DNA of 64,000 bases from Achatina immaculata (GCA_009760885.1 CM019713.1:80953978-81017977), one strand, 5' to 3'; numbered from the stretch's first letter, positions 10,301-20,333 are shown. The notes: generated by a model from the sequence alone, not told the origin. Translations and numbers: made by a program.

Positions 10301-12420
10301 TTGCAGGTGTAATGTATGAAGATAGATATGTGCTTACTGCAAGTCAAGATTGTGTGGAGAGATATGGTCATACTGCAAGTCAATGTTGTGTGGAGAGATA
10401 TGTGCATATTGTGAATCAAGATTATGTAGAGAGATATGATCATACTGCAAGTCAAGATTATGTGGAGAGATATGATCATACTGCAAGTCAAGATTATGTG
10501 GAGAGATATGGTCATACTGCAAGTCAATGTTGTGTGGAGAGAAATATGCACATGGGAAGTCAAGATTGTGTGGAGAGATATGGTCATACTGCAAGCCAAG
10601 GTTATGTTTATACATATGTGCATATTGCAGGTCAAGATTATTTGGAGAGATATGTGTATACCGTAAGTCAAGATTGTGTGGACAGATATGGGCATACTGC
10701 AAGTCAAGATTGTGTGGAAAGAAATGTGCATATTGCAAATCAATTTTGTTTGGAGAGATATGTGCATATTGCAAATCAAGTTTGTTTGGAGAGATATGTG
10801 CATATTGCAAGTCAAGATTATATGGAGAGATATGTGCTTACTGCAAGTCAAGATTGTGTGGAGAGATATGGTCATACTGCAAGTCAATGTTGTGAGGAGA
10901 GATATGTGCATATTGTGAATCAAGATTATGTAGAGAGATATGATCATACTGCAAGTCAAGATTATGTGGAGAGATATGATCATACTGCAAGTCAAGATTA
11001 TGTGGAGAGATATGGTCATACTGCAAGTCAATGTTGTGTGGAGAGAAATATGCACATGGGAAGTCAAGATTGTGTGGAGAAATATGTGCATACTGCAAGT
11101 CAGGATTGTGTGGAGAAATATGTGCATATTGTGAATCAAGATTATGTGGAGAGATATGATCATACTGCAAGTCAAGATTATGTGGAGAGATATGATCATA
11201 CTGCAAGTCAATGTTGTGTGGAGAGAAATATGCACATGGGAAGTCAAGATTGTGTGGACAGATATGTGCATACTGCAAGTCAAGATTATATGGAGAGATA
11301 TGTGCTTACTGCAAGTCAAGATTGTGTGGAGAGATATGGTCATACTGCAAGTCAATGTTGTGTGGAGAGATATGTGCATATTGTGAATCAAGATTATGTA
11401 GAGAGATATGATCATACTGCAAGTCAAGATTATGTGGAGAGATATGATCATACTGCAAGTCAAGATTATGTGGAGAGATATGATCATACTGCAAGTCAAT
11501 GTTGTGTGGAGAGAAATATGCACATGGGAAGTCAAGATTGTGTGGAGAAATATGTGCATACTGCAAGTCAGGATTGTGTGGAGAAATATGTGCATATTGT
11601 GAATCAAGATTATGTGGAGAGATATGATCATACTGCAAGTCAAGATTATGTGGAGAGATATGATCATACTGCAAGTCAATGTTGTGTGGAGAGAAATATG
11701 CACATGGGAAGTCAAGATTGTGTGGACAGATATGTGCATACTGCAAGTCAAGATTATATGGAGAGATATGTGCTTACTGCAAGTCAAGATTGTGTGGAGA
11801 GATATGGTCATACTGCAAGTCAATGTTGTGTGGAGAGATATGTGCATATTGTGAATCAAGATTATGTAGAGAGATATGATCATACTGCAAGTCAAGATTA
11901 TGTGGAGAGATATGATCATACTGCAAGTCAAGATTATGTGGAGAGATATGATCATACTGCAAGTCAAGATTATGTCTAGAGATATGATCATACTGCAAGT
12001 CAAGATTGTGTGGAGAAATATGTGCATACTGCAAGTCAAGATTGTGTGGAGAAATATGTGCATATTGTGAATCAAGATTATGTGGAGAGATATGATCATA
12101 CTGCAAGTCAAGATTATGTGGAGAGATATGATCATACTGCAAGTCAAGATTATGTGGAGAGATATGATCATACTGCAAGTCAATGTTGTGTGGAGAGAAA
12201 TATGCACATGGGAAGTCAAGATTGTGTGGACAGATATGTGCATACTGCAAGTCAAGATTGTGTGGAGAGATATGTGCATATTGCAGGTCAAGAGCATATG
12301 GAGAGATAAATGCATATTGAGAATCAAGTTTATGTGAATAGATATGTGCATATTGAAAATCAAGTTTATGTGGAGAGATATGTGCATACTGAGAATCAAG
12401 TTTATGTGTTGAGATTTGGC
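10301..12420. repeat. 36-bp satellite, subfamily 2
   Basis: About 59 units of 36 bases carrying GGAGAGATATG and CATACTGCAAGTCAAGATT. Sub-variants differ in GGTCATACTG, GATCATACTG, GTGCATATTGTG or CACATGGGAAG. Open frames run through much of it on both strands, up to 761 codons on the minus strand at 10261-12546. That frame opens with TTG outside the array and consists of a 12-residue repeat, so it is treated as a repeat by-product. Confidence 0.95.
10833..12260. repeat. 468-bp higher-order repeat (13 x 36 bp)
   Basis: The unit landmark TGTGCTTACTGCAAGTCAAG occurs at 10833, 11301 and 11769, exactly 468 bases apart. The same landmark at 10329 is 504 bases (14 units) before the first. Long stretches in successive blocks are identical by eye. 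The third block diverges after about 11960, where one unit carries a TCTAGA change and a run of extra units. Confidence 0.93.
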
Positions 12421-12473
12421 AAAATCTGAATCCAGAATGCGTAAAGAGATTTGTGCATACTGTGTGTCTAAAG

Positions 12474-12710
12474 CAGTGTTTCTCAGCCTTTCTCGTGGGT
12501 GGGGGGGGGGGGTCATGGGATAATTTAGGGGTGCTGTAGATGACAAACTTGAAAAAGGGGAACTACGGAGTTTGCTGAGTGGGCCATAGAAAAAATAAGT
12601 ATATTATACTATAAATACTGCCTTGCTGAAGTCAGAGAACATGGACATTATCATCCTCTATTCTTATCCGAAACAAGGAATCTTGTATCGTGGCTTGTTG
12701 AGAACCAGTG
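12474..12710 (+). mobile_element. Small hAT-like non-autonomous element (possible MITE)
   Basis: A 237-bp segment beginning CAGTGTTTCTCAGCC and ending GTTGAGAACCAGTG. The ends are imperfect inverted repeats of the CAGNGNTTCTCAA type found on many hAT elements. It contains a G-run at about 12494-12511 and no coding capacity. A clean 8-bp target duplication could not be confirmed, because AAGCAG-like bases near both ends make the borders ambiguous. It lies between the 36-bp satellite and the zinc-finger LINE. Confidence 0.45.
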
Positions 12711-12829
12711 AAGCAGGAGCTCCCATGGTATTAGTCCACAATACTGTGAACTATGTTTAAAGTGTGAGTTTGAATTTCTTCCTCACCGGCTGGCGCAAGA
12801 GGCCGAAGTAGCACCTCGGACATTGTCGG

Positions 12830-13955
12830 GTCATGTGTGAACTGGTTGATTTCAGTGGAATTCTGCTCCTTTTGGATGTATACTTCGTTAGCCTTTTTCC
12901 ATTCTTTACTCATGAGTCCCTTGGTCTATGGTGTTCTTAGGAGTTTATGGAGCTTCTTTAGTTCTTCAGGGCATCTTTTGTATAGTATGTAAGGGACGCC
13001 ATTTGGGCCTGGTGCTGACTTGCCTTTAGCTTTTCTTACAACGCTCTCTACTTCTTGTAAGGTTGGTGGGCTGCATTTGAATCTGCTGCCTGGTGCATAG
13101 GGCCACACTAGACCTTTCATCTGCTCGAGAGGTGTGTGCTGATTTTTATCAGAGTATGTCTTGCTCAGATGTTCCTCGAGCACCTCCTTACCTCTTTTCA
13201 GCGTACCTGATTTTGGCTGTTCAAATAACTGCTTGGCAAACCCGAAAGGATCTCTGTAGAACTTCTCTCTTGCGTATCTGGTTTCCCTCTTCCTTTTACA
13301 TAATCTTTCAGCTCTGCAAAGGGCATTGTGCTGGGATTTTAGATGCTGCCAAACCTGCCTTAGTCCTTCCTTTTCTGATTCATGTGCCTTCTTGAACATT
13401 TTCCTGGCATGGTTCTTCTGCTGTCTTTTTTCTTCTATTTTCCTCTGTCTTCTGGACTTTCTTGGTGTTACTTTTTCTCTTTTTTGCCTGTTTGGTTCCA
13501 AACTCTTTGTGGCAGTGAAGATACATGATGTTACCAAATGCTTCCAGTTTTTGCTCAAGGTTTTTCCCTCTCAGCTGTTTGTCCAGTTCTTTGCATAATC
13601 CTGTGTCCAGGTTTTCCCATATGCTTATGCCTTTTGCATTTGATGGTGGGAAGTTAATCTTGTCTCTGGTCTCGTCGGAGGGCTGCATTACCTCTCTGCT
13701 GCCTGACTCAACCTGAATATTCTCTGTACTGTGGTTTATATCCTGACAGAGATCTTCTAATGTCTTATCTGAGACTGGCGTCGCAGTGCACTGTTGAGTA
13801 TTGGGCAGCAAGGAACCACCATATCCCTTCTTCATTCTGTGTATCTTCATGCCACGTTCAGTGTTACATTTCCTGCCACAGGTGCATGGATACTCCATCC
13901 GCTGTTCTGAACTCGAATTAATTATGGCGGGCATGGTCGTTTCCTGTGGATCCAT
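12830..13955 (-). pseudogene. 5' part of a non-LTR retrotransposon ORF with N-terminal C2H2 zinc finger
   Basis: Minus-strand start ATG at 13953-13955. The protein begins with a short Ser-rich leader, then a C2H2-like finger reading CTCGRKCNTERGMKIHRMKKG. A spacer with a KLEAFGNIMYLH segment and a long Lys/Arg-rich region follow. A frameshift around 13400-13480 moves the frame into the second half. That half contains the entry to the reverse transcriptase, KAKGKSAPGPNGVPYILYKR (motif with PGPNGVP). Another break follows near 12926, then a short continuation WKKANEVYIQKEQNSTEINQF. The catalytic palm is missing, so the copy is truncated at its 3' side, which is unusual for target-primed insertion. 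Similar zinc-finger LINEs occur in molluscs, corals and fish. Exact clade is not assigned. Confidence 0.75.
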
Positions 13956-14024
13956 TATCTCTCCCCCCTCCCCCTTTCGGTGAATCCTGGGGGCACTTCT
14001 TCTTTTTGGACTTTGTAGTGATAG

Positions 14025-14230
14025 TATGACGGCTGACAGGGTTGATAGTATGACGGCTGACAGGATTATAGTATGAAGGCTGACAGGATTGATAGTATGA
14101 CGGATGACAGGATTGATAGTATGGTGGCTGACAGGGTTAATAATATGACAGCTGATAGGGTTTATAGTATAACGGCTGACAGGGTTAATAGTATAACGGT
14201 TGACAGGGTTGATAACATGACGGCTGACAG
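14025..14230. repeat. 24-bp minisatellite running into the assembly gap
   Basis: About 8-9 copies of a 24-base unit carrying ATGACGGCTGACAGGGTTGA, with small variations. The last copy stops at the first N, so the array probably continues into the gap. Confidence 0.92.
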
Positions 14231-14330
14231 NNNNNNNNNNNNNNNNNNNNNNNNNNNNNNNNNNNNNNNNNNNNNNNNNNNNNNNNNNNNNNNNNNNNNN
14301 NNNNNNNNNNNNNNNNNNNNNNNNNNNNNN
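14231..14330. other. Assembly gap, 100 N
   Basis: Exactly 100 unknown bases, a common placeholder length for gaps of unknown size. It lies between a minisatellite and a truncated retrotransposon, so true length and content are unknown. Confidence 0.99.
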
Positions 14331-15195
14331 AAGATAATGAGGAATGTTAGAGAAGATGTAGACAAAGAATATTACGATGCCATAACAATTGGAGGTTATG
14401 AAATATCAGAAATTAGATATGGTGACCTCACAGTATTACTGTCCACAACACAAAAAGGAGTGGAAAAACTTATTATGTCAGTCTATAAGAACAGCGAAGA
14501 GCAGAACTTTTATCTTAATGCAAAGAAAACTAAATTGATGACAACTGACAAAACAAATAAGGCAGTCAAAATATGTATCAATGAAGAAAAACTGCAAGAA
14601 GTGGAGAGTTTTTAATATCTTGGATCACTACTAACTAATAAAGGTGATACAATGAGGGAAATTAAAAGGAGGACATCTAACGCTCTTCAGAAAGTAAAAC
14701 AACTAAAGAATCTGTGGAGAGGAATAGACAGAACCACAAAAATAAGATTTTTAAGGTCATGCATCTTTCTCATCACAACATATGCCTGTGAGTCTTGTAC
14801 ACTTAACAAAACAGCTGAGAAACACATAAATGCATTTGAATGTAAATGCTACAGAAGAGTTTGTCAAATATCATGGACACAAAAAAGAACAAATATATCT
14901 ATACTACAAGAGCTTAATATTGAAGAAGCCTGGCTAGTAAAGAGGATTAAAGAGAGAAAACTTAAATATTTTGGACACATTAAACATCATGAAATCTAGC
15001 TAAAACCATCTTGAAATAGTACATAATGGGAAAAATAAAGAGAGGAAGACCAAGGCGAAGATGGCTGCAAGACATCATTGATGATCTGCAAATGGATGCA
15101 TCAGCAGCAGGCCATCTTGCTTACAACTGAGAGGCCTACAGAACTGCTGGTACGGAGGTAAAGTTCCACAAAGTACAGGCTTATGAATGAATGAA
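14331..15195 (+). mobile_element. RTE-like non-LTR retrotransposon, family B copy 2 (3' part)
   Basis: A plus-strand relative of 4652-5580. It reads NVREDVDKEYYDAITIGGYE, then the reverse transcriptase palm box changed to YGDLTVLLS, then the thumb region (14652-14999) with RRVCQISWTQKRTNISILQE and KRIKERKLKYFGHIK. A stop-ridden C-terminal domain and a TGAATGAATGAA tail end at about 15195. The 5' part is lost in the N gap. Loss of YxDD Asp residues and many stops make it inactive. Confidence 0.85.
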
Positions 15196-16218
15196 GAAGG
15201 AAATGGAAAGGATAAAGATCAACATACTAGAAATCAGTGAGGTTAGATGGGCAGGTGCAGGGAAGATAAACTCTGATAAATATACAATAACATATTCAGG
15301 AGGTGAGAAACATGAACAAGGAGTAGGAACAATATTTGATGCTCAAGTAGTAAGGGTCTTTGTGGGATATTTGAACATCTAGGACTGAGTTCTGCTAGCC
15401 CAACTGAAAGAACAACCAATAAACATAAATATTATACAAGTGCACGCTACAACAACTGATAGTTGTGAAAAAATACACAGCCATTTTATAATGACTTTGA
15501 TACAACCCTGAAACACACAAAGTCACATGACGTTACTATAGTGATGGGAGATTTTAATGCCAAAGTTAGTAAAGGATGAACTTCAGACATCGTTGGTGAT
15601 TATGGACTGGGGGAGAGGAATAACAGAGGTAGTAAATTAATTGAATGGGCAAAAATACATAGCTTGGTTGTAGGAAACACCTGGTTTAAACAACATCCTC
15701 GAAGACTGGCAACGTGGCCCAGTCCAGACAGAAAGATTTTTAACCAGATAGACTATGTAATAATCAACAAACGATTTTGGAATGCATTACTAACAACAAA
15801 AACCATGCCAGGAGCTGACTGCAATAGTGACCATGACCCACTCTGTGGAAAAAATTAGAGTAAAGCTAAAGAAAGTAATCAGAAAAGTGAGAAACATCAA
15901 ACTGAATGCAGAATTCCTTAAAAATGATCAAGAACTGTGATAATAATACAGAGTTATTAAAACAAACAGATACAACGCAATAGAGAAATGAACAGTATAG
16001 ATGAACAATAAGCAATGTTAAGAGATTCTATCCATCAAACTGTTAAGGAGATAATACCACCTAAAAAAGAAGCCCCCCCCCCAAGAATAAATGGATGACA
16101 GACGACATCTTGAGACTGATGGACAAGAGAAGAAGGAGTAAAAATAACCAAGAATAATATAGTTGGATTAGTAAAGAAATAAGACACAAAAGCAGAGAAG
16201 CAAAGGAACTGTGATTAA

Positions 16219-16860
16219 ATGAACAATGCAGAGAGCTCCCATAATAAAAAGAGAAAAAAAAACATCCACAAACAAATTAGTGAACTCACAGGCAGGAAAA
16301 CAAAATATACCACAGGATGCCTTAAATCAAAAGAAGATAAAATATTAATGGGAAAAGAAGACATTGTGGACAGGTGGACAGAATACACAGGTGAGCTATA
16401 TGGAAAAGAAAGGCCAGAATTAACACCAGATACTGAAAACTGTGATGGACCGCCAATACTTGAAGATGAAATCATAGATGCCATCAAACACATGAAGAAA
16501 GGAAAAGTGACAGGGCCTGATAATATAACAATAGAAGAAATACAGGCACTAGATGAGACAGGAATAACAATAATAACCAAGTTACTGAATGACATTTATA
16601 ACAGTGGTTATAAGCCCAGTGACCTCTTAAATCCACGTTTATAGCACTACCAAAGAAACCAGGTGCAAAGGAATGTGATGACCACAAGACTATCAGCCTC
16701 TCATGTCACATAACAAATCTACTTCTGAGAATTATTATAAGAAGAACAGGGAAAAAGATAAAAATGGAAATAGCAGATAAACAGTTTGGATTTGTTGAAA
16801 GAAAGGGAAAACACAATGCCATTTATGCTCTACAAACACTAACAGAAAGAGCTTTCTCTC
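16219..16860 (+). pseudogene. Reverse transcriptase, N-terminal part (family A copy 1)
   Basis: Contains GKVTGPDNITIEEIQ, the reverse transcriptase entry motif, and NDIYNSGYKPSDL. After a one-base shift near 16640 it reads ALPKKPGAKECDDHKTISLS, then DKQFGFVE. The sequence breaks at the inserted LINE at 16856 and continues at 17510 with ALEVQKDLYLCFIDYTKVF, which holds the first catalytic Asp of the palm. Confidence 0.85.
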
Positions 16861-17499
16861 TCTCTATCTCTGAACCTTAAGTGCCCAGGGCATATGGGGC
16901 TTCCGCAAGGGTTTTCCACAAATGCCTGTCCTTCGCCTTTTTTTCTGCTCTTGCCCAGGTGAGCCCTCTATTGCTCAACATCCTTTCTGTTGTTCTTCGT
17001 CATGTCTCTTTTGGTCTACCCTTACTTCTGTTCCCCTGTGGTGTCCATCTTAGTGCTATTTTTGGTAGTGAGTTGTCAGTCATTCGTTGCACATGTTCCA
17101 ACCATCGCCAGCGTCTTTCCTCAATAATTGTTGTCAGTGATTTCATCTGCATTTCTGCTAATAAGATGTTATTTCTTATGGTGTTTGGCCAAACAATTTT
17201 TCTAATTCTTCGTAAACATTTAGTCTGGAAAGAATTCAACTTGTATTTCTTAACTCAGAATGCAAATAACATAGGACTAAAGATCAACGTAGGAAAGACA
17301 AAGTTAATGAAACAAAATGTGAACAACAGAAATGTACTCAGAGTAGATAACAAGTTAGTGGAGGAGGTCAACGAATTTGTATACCTTGGCAGCAGAGTAG
17401 TAGAAAATGGAGACAGCACAGAGGACATCAACAGCAGACATACTAGAGCAAACCAGGCTTTTGCAATGCTGCATACTATATGGAAATCAAAAAAAAAAA
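16856..17499 (-). mobile_element. LINE insertion (family F) with internal inversion (twin priming)
   Basis: A 644-bp insert in family A copy 1, bounded by a target duplication AAAGAGCTTT at 16846-16855 and 17500-17509. The left part (16856-17240) codes on the minus strand for the LINE C-terminus (FQTKCLRRIRKIVWPNTIRN, RRWRWLEHVQRM, SKGRPKE). It ends in a GA-rich tail at the left border. The right part (about 17256-17489) codes on the plus strand for the upstream segment (GLKINVGKTKLMKQ, FVYLGSRVVENGD, ANQAFAMLHTIWKS). Head-to-head parts of one protein with a small missing piece between them are the signature of twin priming. A 3' fragment of the same family lies at 61198-61378. Confidence 0.88.
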
Positions 17500-17509
17500 A
17501 AAGAGCTTT

Positions 17510-18594
17510 AGAAGTACAGAAAGATCTCTACTTATGCTTCATTGATTACACCAAGGTATTCAACAATGTGAAACTTAATGAAATTATTAAAATGCTTGAA
17601 GACATCAGTATAGATGGCAAAGACCTGAGGATTGTAAAACATCTATACTGGTAGCAAGAAGCAGCAATTTGAGTTGAAAATAGAACTGGAAAATATCAAC
17701 CTATAAAACAAGGGATGCGACAAGGATGTGTACTATATCCAGACCTTTTTTCTCTGTACAGTAAGAATATTCTAAGAATGATCATCTCAGAAGCAGGCAT
17801 AAAAATTGGAGGATACAATATTAACAAACTTCGGTATGCTGACGACACAGTACTGATAGCTGAGAACCAACAAGACCTGCAAAATCTCTGGGATAAAGTC
17901 GCCAAAGAAAGTGAACAGAAAGGTCTTACTTTGAACATCAAAAAGACAGACACTATGATTATATCTAAGAAACAGAATCCAGCAAAATGCAGTGTAAAAT
18001 TAAATGGAACTATTTTAAAGCAAGTGCAGAAATTCAAATACCTTGGAGCAGTAATAACTTCAGATGGGAAATGCAAAACAGAAATTAAGAACAGAATAGG
18101 CCAAGCAAAGACTGCATTTCAGAGAATGAGAAACATATTATGCAACACATCCTTATCAATGAATGTTAGAAAATGAGTCCTAAAATGCTATATTGAACCT
18201 ATCTTGTTATATGGAAGTGAATCATGGACAATAGGCAAGTCTGCACAAAAATCATTGGAAGGAGCAGAAATGTGGTTTATTAGAAGAATGTTGCGAATCC
18301 CCTGGACAGCAAAAATAACTAATGAAGAATGTATGAGAAGAGCTGGAGAGACAAAAATCTTGTAAAAGAAACAAGAGAGAGACAATGTACTCAATGAGAA
18401 GAGGGAGAATTGAAAATATTATAACAACAGGAAAAATAGAGAGAAGAAACGCCAGAGGAAGACCATTAAAAATGATACTGGACAGTCTGATGAGATGGTG
18501 TGAGAGGAGATCACCAACTGATCTAATGGTCTGTGTGAAGGATTGTGTAATCTGGAGAAACATAATAGCCAACACCAGCAGGCACAACACCTGA
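17510..18594 (+). pseudogene. Reverse transcriptase palm to C-terminus (family A copy 1)
   Basis: Begins with LEVQKDLYLCFIDYTKVF (motif A, FIDY), then a TAG at about 17652-17654. It passes KQGMRQGCVLYPDLFSLYSK and LRYADDTVLIAENQQDLQNL (motif C, YADD intact). The thumb follows with FKYLGAVITSDGKC and AKTAFQRMRNIL, a TGA at about 18174, then GSESWTIGKS and RIPWTAKITNEE. The basic C-terminal domain is at 18385-18594. It is not functional because of stops, but the sequence is well preserved against copy 2. Confidence 0.88.
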
Positions 18595-18603
18595 TGATGA
18601 TGA

Positions 18604-19880
18604 TTATAGTATCCTTCCATATCTGTGGGACTGTGCCTGTCTTCCAGGTAGCATTGAGTATTTTAAGAAATCTGCTTTTAACTCTAGAGTCCATGCTGTT
18701 GTAACATTTCATTTGTGATACCATCCTCACCTGGGGATTTTCTGTATTACAGGGCTTTTAGAGCTACTTCTAGTCATGGGGTTGCTTACTGATTGGTATT
18801 ATTCCACTGCTGTTTGATCATTGCCATTTTTTTTTAAGGTCATTTGGTATATTTTTTTTTTTTTGTAGTAGTGCTCTGGCTGAGCTGATAAGAGCATTTG
18901 CTACTTGTATTCCTGTCAGGGTTTGTCTATTACTTTCCGTGATTATTGATTTGCTGTCACTGCTTTTATAATTTTCCACAGTGTTTCAGCACTTTTATCT
19001 ATGTTTGTATTTTCTGTTTTCTCTATCCAGTTTCTTCTCTGCTTTGTTACCTTTTTGACTGTATCTAGCACTTGCTTCCTTTAGTCTGATGTTGCTTTCA
19101 ATGTCTTATTTAGTTCAGCTACTTCTCTTGCAGTGTCAGGTTATATTTGAGTTGATGGAACTCTTCTGTCCAGTGTGACTGGTAGCTCTTCCTTCCTCCT
19201 TGTGGTCCACTATGACTGGTAGTTCTTCCTTTCTCCTTGTGGTCCACTATGATTGGTAGTTCTTCCTTTCTCCTTGTGGTCCACTATGATTGGTAGTTCT
19301 TCCTTCCTCTTTATGGTCCAGTATGACTGGTAGCTCTTCCTTCCTCCTTGTGGTCCAGTATGACTGGTAGATTTTCCTTCATCCTTGTGGCACAGTATGA
19401 CTGGTAGCTCTTCCTTCATCCTTGTGGTCCAGTATGACTGGTAGTTCTTCCTTCCTCCTTGTGGTCCAGTATGACTGGTAGCTCTTCCTTCCTCCTTGTG
19501 GCACAGTATGACTGGTAGCTCTTCCTTCCTCCTTGCCTTGTGCTATGGTATTGAAAGCTGCTTTTAATATTGCTTCACCGAGTTGATTGACATCCTTGTA
19601 ATGGATGTTTATGTTTTCACAGTACAAGTCTGTGAGTCTTCTGAAACTTTCCCAGATGGCTCCTTTCTACTTCCACCTGGGTAGTGTTTTTTTGTGTTTG
19701 AGTTCTGTGCTTGCGGCCAACTTTTAGTTTTATTAGTTTGTAGTCACTTCCCTCTCGTTGTCTGAGTATATTTCGTTCAGGTTTGTGTGCCATATCTTCT
19801 GTTGCAAATAGTAGGTCTAGGCTTGAGGCAGTTCTCCATCTCCTTGAGTAAAAGTTTGGCTCCTTTCTACTGTCTTACTC
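18604..19880 (-). mobile_element. Non-LTR retrotransposon fragment, family C
   Basis: Minus-strand LINE remains. 19790-19870 reads NFYSRRWRTASSLDLLFATE followed by a GSDYKLI segment, the end of an APE-like endonuclease. 18610-18770 reads YRKSPGEDGITNEML in pieces (with frameshifts), then LKILNATWKTGTVPQIWKDT, the reverse transcriptase entry. The linker between them carries a 37-bp minisatellite expansion. The 3' part of the element is absent and family A's tail abuts at 18603. Confidence 0.75.
19150..19546. repeat. 37-bp minisatellite inside the family C coding region
   Basis: About 10-11 copies with a 37-base period (GGTCCACTATGATTGGTAGT at 19241, matching unit at 19204). It lies in the linker between endonuclease and reverse transcriptase of the family C fragment. 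Since 37 is not a multiple of three, each added unit shifts the reading frame. Confidence 0.93.
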
Positions 19881-20035
19881 TCACGAAAGCAATATACACA
19901 AGCTCACTATTACATGGGACTTAGATCATCTCATCTAAAAAACCTGCGTACAATTGATCCAAGGACAAGAAACATAAACTACAAAACAAATCTCACATAC
20001 AAACATCTAGTTAGAAAACAAGGGAGGAAGTAACA
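19881..20035. other. Short unassigned spacer
   Basis: Low-copy sequence between family C and a purine-rich tract. It may include the 5' edge of family C. No gene or repeat is recognised. Confidence 0.4.
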
Positions 20036-20280
20036 GAGAGAGGAGAGGGAAAATGTGGGAGAGACAAAGGAGAGGAAGTGTGGGAGAGAGAAAGGAAGAG
20101 GAACTGTGTGAGAGAGAAAGGAAGAGGAAGTGGAGGAAGAAAGAGGAAGAGAGATAGAGAAAGAGGGAGAAGAAATGAGACTGACAGAAAGGAAGATGAT
20201 GTGAGAGAGATAGAAAGAAAGAGAGGAAGGGAGAGTGAGAAAGAATGAGAAGGAAGTGAGAGAGAGAGAGAGAGAGGAAC
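20036..20280. repeat. GA-rich polypurine tract
   Basis: About 245 bases with few pyrimidines on the plus strand. It consists of irregular GAGAGAG and GGAAG runs and degenerate units of about 30 bases such as GTGGGAGAGA. The open frames coding Ser/Leu-rich proteins on the minus strand here are composition artefacts. Confidence 0.85.
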
Positions 20281-20333
20281 ACCAGAAGGAAGCTTCTGCT
20301 AGAGACATGTAATTTAGGATATATATTTTCAGC

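Larger units (their letters stand above)
15196..18603 (+). mobile_element. RTE-like non-LTR retrotransposon, family A copy 1 (5'-truncated, interrupted)
   Basis: A LINE read on the plus strand. It starts inside an APE-type endonuclease (KINILEISEVRWAGAGKINS, with the SEVRW glutamate). It runs through the later endonuclease part (GNTWFKQHPRRLATW, NQIDYVIINKRF, NSDHDP at about 15680-15845) and the reverse transcriptase (16219-16860 and 17510-18176, with LRYADDTVLIAENQQ). It ends with a C-terminal RGRPLKMILDSLMRW domain and a TGATGATGATGA tail. Stops and frameshifts are frequent. A second LINE inserted at 16856-17499 interrupts the reverse transcriptase. Copy 2 at 21084-24280 shows the uninterrupted arrangement. 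Confidence 0.9.

Noticed and set aside
7090..12420. CRISPR-like array of 36-bp repeats
   Set aside because: Units are contiguous without unique spacers, and the surroundings are eukaryotic. It is a satellite.
8509..12546. Long repeat proteins read from the 36-bp satellite
   Set aside because: Open frames on both strands follow from a period divisible by three. Several lack an ATG start, and peptides are simple 12-residue repeats.
15196..18603. Host gene with endonuclease and reverse transcriptase exons
   Set aside because: Intronless LINE layout, microsatellite tail, a second copy nearby and many stops identify a retrotransposon.
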